Positions 57,781 to 64,000 of a stretch of DNA of 64,000 nt are shown here, piece by piece (the first letter of the stretch is position 1; each line of letters opens with the position of its first letter). This DNA comes from Sclerotinia nivalis. Taxonomy: Eukaryota > Ascomycota > Leotiomycetes > Helotiales > Sclerotiniaceae. Location of the stretch: NCBI GenBank assembly GCA_029531795.1, contig JAPEIS010000008.1, forward strand, positions 682,001-746,000, read 5' to 3'. The translations under genes and the position numbers were made by a program. The notes under the pieces were generated by a model. It saw only the letters and a program-made list of their open reading frames with translations, did no database searches and was not told the DNA's origin.

Positions 57781-59183
57781 ACTGTTGCTGTTGGTTTGTG
57801 GCGAAGGAGGTGCTGTGGGGTTTTCAGAAGATGTTAAAGTTGCTGCTGCTGAGGCGATCCGTTTGTTGGATCGGTTCTCGTCCTTATCGTTGTATGGTAT
57901 CGCCTCAGCCGCCTTTCTCTTTTTAGATTGGGAAGAAATGGTGACTGTGAATGAGTGCTTGGCTCGTCAAAGGCGACGAGGTCCTAGGCACACGAGGCTA
58001 CCGAAGAAGAGTAATTTTCAGCGTGAATGACCCTTAAAAGCAACGAGTTAAAGATGGCGTGTGATTGTTAATGTACGTAACCTGACTATTAAACTGAGAA
58101 GTGCTCAAGGATTCGCTGAGACCTTCTCAAATTTCTGGGAGGAGGAAGGAAATAAATGGTGTAAAGGAAGGACGACTTTGAATAATGTAGAAGAAGGAAG
58201 TTGGTAAGGGAGGGTTTGAAAGTGTGTGTTGCAATGAACTCAGATTTAGATTGATTAAGTAAACCTTGAAGGATCGGGAAACAAGGGTTCTGCTGAATTG
58301 TCTGACTAATAAAGGTTAGACATCCAGGATTTGTAGTACTTGGTTTAATAAATGTTTGTACTGCCACTGCCACTGCCACTGCCACTGCCTTTGCCTTGAA
58401 CGGAACTTTGACCTGAGCCGTTATCTAATCAATAAACTGAAGGCAATTACGGCGCTACCCTATTTATTTACTTGTGTGTTCTTGAGGCGGCTTAGGCGCG
58501 GGTCCGATGTCCCATGTCCGATGTCCGGCGATTAAATGAATGAATGACATACAGTATATGAGACTGGTAGCTTCAAATTGTATAGTAAGATTAAATTTCG
58601 AATACGGTATAAATAACCTTATGTACTGCTTCTCAGATTTTCAAATATTAAAGTTCATATCCTCAGCAATACGGTATTATGGAGAGAAGGACAACATACA
58701 ATACAGCAAATACTCAATCTCCATATATAGCTCCGGATACAGCCCCGGATACAGCCAATGATGATGAGCCAAGAAAGTATGCGTCAGGTACTCCATTTTG
58801 AAGTTATTCATCAGCTCAGTCGTCATACATACGGAGTAGTCTCGTGTAAGAATTATAGTGGGTCAGATTTATATCCTCACTTCAATATTGCTCACATACC
58901 GGTACCTGGTTTGAATGATGGGAAATCGGGGATCGGGAATCAAATTGCCATTCCAGGTCGAAGGATCTTGTTGCCTCAAGTAATCCTACTGATGTGACCA
59001 ATGAAAGCCGTTAAACGCTCGTTATCTATCCAGGTTTATATTCATGTAAGTCTTACAGTAACTTCAGTATAAGTATAGGTATAGATAGGTATACAGAATC
59101 AGACTCAAATACATTCAATACATCCCCCACTCTCTTCGACAGAGGTAGTTCTAGCTCTACCAAATCATACAATTTCATTCACA
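57781..59183. other. Intergenic between RBR ligase and FAD monooxygenase genes
   Basis: Upstream regions of two divergent genes. The strand antisense to the RBR leader has a 90-codon frame (57758-58030) judged accidental. An ACTGCC hexamer array lies at about 58361-58388. No gene is supported. Confidence 0.5.
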
Positions 59184-60853
59184 ATGACCTCTGAGAGTCA
59201 AATCTCCGTCCTGATCGTGGGCGGAGGTATTGTAGGTCTATCCGCATCTCTCTTCCTATCTCAACATGGAGTAAAGTCTCTTCTCATTGAGCGTCACTTA
59301 GGAACATCCATCCATCCAAGAGCTCGATCCGTCAATGCCCGGACTATGGAACTATACCGTGGTCTCGGGATTGATGAACTTGTTCGAGAAGCCGGTGCTT
59401 CGATGAAAGCTACTATGGGTATACATAGAGGACAATCACTTAAAGAAGTGATAGAAGCAAAGAAACGAACTGAAGGTCCTAGGAAGTTTCCTTTGGCTGG
59501 TTTGATGGATTCGATTAGTCCAGTGAGAGGGACATTTGTGACGCAAGATATACTTGAGCCGGTCTTGGTAGATGTGGCAAGGAAACGAGGGAATGATTTG
59601 AGGTTTTATACGGAATGTGTTGGTATTCAGCAAGATGATGATGGCATTACGGCTACATTGAAAGATCGAGAAACTGGCGCTGTCTCCTCTGTTCGTGCCG
59701 AGTACTCGATAGCCGCTGATGGCGCAGGAAGTCCCATCCGGAATCAACTCAATGTCCCAATATCCGGACAAGGTACAATGGGATATCTACTCAACATCCT
59801 TTTCCACGCAGATCTCAAACCCCTAGTACACAAACGAGAATTTTCCATCTGTATGATTGAACGTCCTGAAGTTAGCGGCGCATTCACATCTATCAACAAT
59901 AACGATCGTTGGGTCTTCCATCTCTCATATGATCCCTCGAAAGGCGAAAGAGCTTCAGACTTTACTCCTGAGAGATGTAAAGAGTTGCTACGTATTGCAC
60001 TAGGAATACCCGATATCGAAATTGACATTAAGAGTATTCTCCCCTGGGAACCATCTGTACGAGTAGCAGACCAACTACAGCATGGACGTATCTTCCTCGC
60101 TGGTGATGCAGCACACCAAATGCCTCCATGGGGAGGACAAGGCGCAAACTCCGGTATCACAGACGTCCATAACCTAGCCTGGAAACTCGCTCTAGTTCTC
60201 AAAAAACAAGCAAGCAAAAAACTCCTAGACACATACAATACAGAACGACAGCCTGTAGGTAAAACAGCAGCAAACGTATCAGCAAGTGGTTCCGATGGAC
60301 GAGGAATGGTCTCAATGAATCTCTGGAATCCAGCAGTTATAATGGGATTTTATAGGAGAATAGGTTTATCTTCAGGTCATGGATATACATATACAAGTAA
60401 TGCGATATGCATTGAAGATACCCCTCCACTCAATGGTTTAACATGGAAACTATGGACAATAGCCAGTTTATTCTTTTCGCTTGATGGGAGACCAGGTAGT
60501 AGGTTACACATATATGGACTATGTATGAGGGGAAACGTATCTCGACTCTCGATTTATGTGGGAAGGATTTCATCCTATTCACTGGCGCAGAAGGAGAACA
60601 ATGGAATGAAGCCGCGAAAATAGTATCGAAAACTTTAGATATCGATATTCTCGCGTACAGCACAGGAGTAAACTGTGACGTGAAAATAGGAAATGGAATA
60701 TTTGAAACCGCGACAGGTATTACGACGAAAGGTGCAATATTAGTACGACCAGATGGATTTATAGCATGGAGAGCCAGGAGACAAGGATCTGGTCTGGAGA
60801 AAGAGCGAGTTCAACTTGAGGTGGCGATGAGGAAGGTGCTGTGTTTAGCGTGA
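59184..60853 (+). pseudogene. FAD-dependent aromatic monooxygenase, frameshifted near the C-terminus
   Basis: The first frame (59184-60623) has the Rossmann motif VLIVGGGIVGLSASLFLSQH, the ARSVNARTMELYRGLGI block, and the FAD/NADPH site LAGDAAHQMPPWGGQGANSG, typical of PheA/TetX-type hydroxylases of secondary metabolism or aromatic catabolism. After DGRPGSR near 60500 the conserved C-terminal thioredoxin-like part (HIWTMYEGKRISTLDL, then FILFTGAEGEQW) continues in the next frame to the stop at 60851-60853. No splice sites fit the few bases between, so a one-base length change is most likely. The catalytic core is intact. The product would lack the proper C-terminal domain. An assembly error is possible. 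Confidence 0.8.
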
Positions 60854-61192
60854 TTAGATTTATGTGGGTGTTTGGGATGTAAGATGGTATCATGAAGGTT
60901 TTTGGAGTTTGGAGCTAGGTAGCAGATGCTGGATAGGACGTTGGGTACATGATAGACGACGTAGTTAGTCTGTATCATCCCTCTCCCCTTACTCATAGAT
61001 AGATACATAATCGAAATATTCACACCTCTACTTTTTTACTCACTTATATCTACCAAATTTCCAAATTTCCACTTTTCGAAGGTAAAGACTGGAGTTTACA
61101 TACTAAAATGCATTACATATAGATATATATATATATATTTACTCCATATAACCTATCCCTAAAAAACCCAATCACTCCCCCCACTAGCAACC
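60854..61192. other. Intergenic between convergent monooxygenase and GH93 genes
   Basis: AT-rich, with a TA run near 61120-61140. No gene. Confidence 0.45.
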
Positions 61193-62398
61193 CTACGACT
61201 CCGCAGCCAATCCACTCGTAATATCCATCACACTAACCGTAACCCTATTCGACGTAGTAGGCGGCAAGATCCCACCACCCGCAATCAACAAATGATTATT
61301 ATTACTCTCCAACACTCTCAAATGTCTCGAATAACTAACACCTTCCGGCGTCTTTACCGTCTTCCACGCATTTTCGGCCCCCAATGCTCGGTTTACGAAT
61401 ACTTCGCTGCGGCCGCCGCAACTTACGATGAGGGTGCCGTTGGTACCGCCGATGGGAGTCCAGGTAATGTATGGAGAGCCGGTGGGTTGAATGCCGTTGT
61501 TTGTTATGAGGGGGGTACCAGGGGCGGAGAGGAAAGTGAGTGGGGAGGAGGAAATGCGGTAGTAGACGGGGAAGAGGTAGGTGGATGTGTTGTTTACGGT
61601 GGGGCCGCCTCCATATTCGTAGGTCATGATATAGTTTCCGTTGGGGAGTTGGGTGATTGTGGTCATTCCTGGACGAGCGGTGTAGGTTGAGTAGTGGACA
61701 TCGTCTACGAGGTCGCCCCAAGTAAGAAGATCAGATGAGACGGTGTGCACGAGTTTTTGGCCGTATAATGCATCACGTTGATCGGAATAGTAGACTTGTT
61801 TGGTTAGTATTTATATTGGTTGATATAGACTCTGGGAGTACTTACGAACGATCTGTCCCTTGTATGTAAGAAGGAAAGGTTCCCAGATAGCGGGAACTCC
61901 ATTATCAGGAGTAGCTGCACCACCATTCGCTACTGTCGATACATATTCCCAAGTATATCCCTGATCCAAACTAGCATAGACATCAATTTGAGTCTTACTC
62001 AAATCCGTTGGAATGGAATTTCCGGTTGCAAGAATAGTACCAGCAGGGTATTTCCCGACTTTCTCCGTCATCGAATATAAAAATGGTTGATATCTCAATC
62101 CCCATCCATTAACCTGATCTGTAATATTCGAAATATGTTTCCATGACTTTCCACCATCTGTACTTTTGAAAATGGGGAAATAGACAAGAGGAGGTTCGGG
62201 ACTGTAGTTTTCCCATGTAGCTAGGAGGACACCACCCGGTAACTCGACTGTTCGTGCATAGAGAACACCAGGATCAGTCCAATTAGCTCCAGGAGTGAAA
62301 ATAGTAACATCAGAAAATGTACTGAAAGAAGCAGGAGCAGGAGCCGCAATAACCGTCCCGAACACCGCAGTAAGAAGAGCAAAAGAGAAGAACCTCAT
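61193..62398 (-). CDS. Secreted GH93 exo-arabinanase-like protein
   Basis: Minus-strand exons 62398-61846 and 61794-61193, with a 51-nt intron, give 384 aa. Residues 1-18 are a signal peptide (MRFFSFALLTAVFGTVIA). The body is a six-bladed sialidase-like propeller: WTDPGVLYARTVELPGG, ATWENYSPEPPLVYFPIFKS with the Asp-box STDGGKSW, a second Asp-box-like SLDQGYTWEYV, and YSDQRDALYGQKLVHTVSSD. This combination matches GH93 exo-1,5-alpha-L-arabinanases (which release arabinobiose) more than true sialidases. It would help to break down pectin side chains outside the cell. Several N-glycosylation sequons (NWT, NYS, NIT, NTS, NGT) are visible. Confidence 0.85.
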
Positions 62399-63319
62399 CT
62401 TGACTATAGAGATGTAGATGTAGATAAAAACACCAAAAAAAACAACTGGAAAAATCAGAGAAAAATCATGACTTTATACTCTCCAGACCTCGCACCCTTG
62501 TATCTCCATCTTGTTTCACTTGATTCACAACCAGGTACTCCGGAAAAATACCCCGCATGAGAATAGTAACCACTGGGAATACAGTTTGTGTAGTAAACCT
62601 TCAGTATGGGATAATACCATGTTGATCCCCGCAAAAACTGTACGGAGCAAGCTGGCCAACAATACGGGACTGGCCCGCAAGAAGGTTTCTCCAGTGCACT
62701 TCGAAGCGCACCAATTGGAGGGCTGCGCTAGCAATTATGATGGCTGATGAAGAAATTGTACTTGGCGTGGAGATGTTATCGTATGAGGGGAAGCTTGGGG
62801 AAATATAGATTGATTGCATATGTGTTGCACTGCTGGCGGTGAATTTGTTTGTCCGAGGTTTAGATTCTTGGATTATGGAGCCTGGTGCCAAGATATAGAG
62901 TAAATACGAGAAATCTAGTGTTGATGACCTCGGGATACAATCATCGAGTTTTGTCAATGTATACCTACCTAGGTATTGAGTCTAGCTAGTCACCGACGAA
63001 GAATCAATTGACGACATAATGTAATTAGTTGTCAAATATTTTGTAGTAAAGTCTGAGAATATTAATTGCAATATCAATGAAGTTCATCCCATACATAACC
63101 TTTGACCTTAACTTAAACAAGGCAAGAAATGACGATCCCTCCTCACGTCACCATCGCTTCCACCTTCCCATCCCTTCCCTTCCCTTCCAACCTTTCCAAT
63201 ACCAAAATATCAACATCAACATCAACATCTCAATAACCTCACCATTACCCCAACAACCCATCATCAATTAACCCTCTAAATCTCAAACCTAACATCAATC
63301 AACCACACAGCCCCTAAGA
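62399..63319. promoter_or_regulatory. Shared upstream region of divergent GH93 and peroxiredoxin genes
   Basis: 921 bp with no supported gene. Near 63170-63230 there are CCTTCC and AACATC repeats in the probable peroxiredoxin leader. No operator recognised. Confidence 0.4.
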
Positions 63320-64000
63320 ATGGCAACCCGATTCGCCATGCGCCGTCTCGCGACTCCGCAAACCTTCCGCACCTTCTCCACCACCCGCCCAGCATTCATC
63401 AAAGTGGGTGATAAAATCCCCAACCTCAATACCTTGGTTGAGAATTCTCCCGGCAACAAAGTAAACTTGAGTGAGCTTACTACCGGTAAAGCGTTGATTA
63501 TTGGGGTTCCAGCTGCTTTCAGTATGTGCTCCTCTTCTCCAATTGATTTTTATGTTACTTTCATTCTTGATTGAAATATCTGAATCTGTATTTTTATCTT
63601 CATGAGCATTGATTGCGCTGAATGGGAATCTTGGATATGCAAAGTTAAAAGAAAAAAGAAATTAAACTTGCTAACTCTAAATCAGGCCCCTCATGCTCAA
63701 ACTCCCATATCCCAGGTTATATCAATCATCCTAAGCTCAAGGAAGCCGGGGATGTGTTTGTAGTTGCTGTTAATGATCCATTTGTGTAAGTGAGCAATCT
63801 TGAGAAATTCGGTTTCTCCTTCTCCTATACTTCTCGCTACCGGTATCATTGGGCATATCACGGGGTTATCACATGGATGAGATATCAATCAAGATACTAA
63901 TACTTTTTCCTAGTACCAAAGCATGGGGCTCAACTCTCGATCCTACTGGTGAATCTGGTGTATGTTATTCTTCCATTTTTCCAATCTTATAGACCTACCT
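63320..64000 (+). CDS. Type-2 (Prx5/AHP1-like) peroxiredoxin, N-terminal part
   Basis: Exons 63320-63521, 63686-63785 and 63914-63959 are joined in phase. The message continues past the window after a GTATGT donor at 63960. An Arg/Ala/Thr-rich leader (MATRFAMRRLATPQTFRTFS) suggests import into mitochondria. Then come VGDKIPNLNTL, KALIIGVPAAF and, across intron 1, SPSCSNSHIPGY with the peroxidatic cysteine in the usual [ST]PxCS context. VFVVAVNDPFVTKAW is the typical continuation. Such enzymes reduce hydrogen peroxide and alkyl hydroperoxides using thioredoxin or glutathione. The C-terminal resolving region is outside the window. Confidence 0.9.

Noticed and set aside
57758..58030. 90-codon frame on the + strand
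   Set aside because: It is antisense to the start and leader of the RBR ligase gene, whose frame explains the coding-like composition.

Overview
The window is nuclear DNA of a filamentous ascomycete, most likely a leotiomycete of the Botrytis/Sclerotinia kind. That placement is inference from the type of proteins, the many 50-70 nt GT-AG introns, the AT-rich intergenic DNA and the abundance of short tandem repeats. No rRNA or tRNA gene was recognised. Coding regions were assembled by reading exons across frames and checking splice phase.

Most of the window is ordinary housekeeping sequence. Left to right it holds the end of serine hydroxymethyltransferase, vacuolar proteinase A (PEP4), prefoldin subunit 3, SEC14, a ferric reductase, a 2EXR-domain protein, NOP56, VPS4, prefoldin subunit 6, SPT7 of SAGA, a VanZ-like membrane protein, a BTB protein, an RPAP1/RBA50 protein, HPC2 of the HIR complex, the mitochondrial citrate carrier CTP1, a UQCC2/CBP6-like complex III assembly factor, BSD2, EXO1, TMA16, MAM33, an Ariadne-type RBR ubiquitin ligase, a broken FAD monooxygenase, a secreted GH93 arabinanase and the start of a type-2 peroxiredoxin. 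Protein folding (two prefoldin subunits), ribosome biogenesis (NOP56, TMA16), chromatin (SPT7, HPC2) and mitochondrial function (CTP1, UQCC2-like, MAM33) recur, but nothing suggests operon-like coordination.

Three regions are not ordinary. (1) At 9772-12236 a 5'-truncated LINE-type retrotransposon with a perfect 14-bp target-site duplication has landed about 15 bp upstream of the longest ferric reductase start. It separates that gene from DNA carrying a match to the iron-responsive GATA site ATCWGATAA. (2) At about 21075-22800 a GC-richer island with foreign codon use (14 ATA : 5 ATC : 2 ATT isoleucine codons) carries an RNase HI-like fragment joined to an SF3/D5-type helicase, with reading-frame changes. 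It looks like an endogenous fragment of a DNA virus or a virus-like plasmid and is the best candidate for something undescribed. (3) At about 49.8-55.2 kb lies a graveyard of accessory genes: an aminoglycoside-phosphotransferase-like fragment, a stop-riddled module resembling the N-terminal part of fungal STAND/NLR-type proteins, a broken RING gene, the 3' end of an AAA ATPase with its introns kept, and a small unknown gene.

No CRISPR array, origin or bacterial-type operon was found. All family assignments come from motif recognition by eye; no database search was possible.
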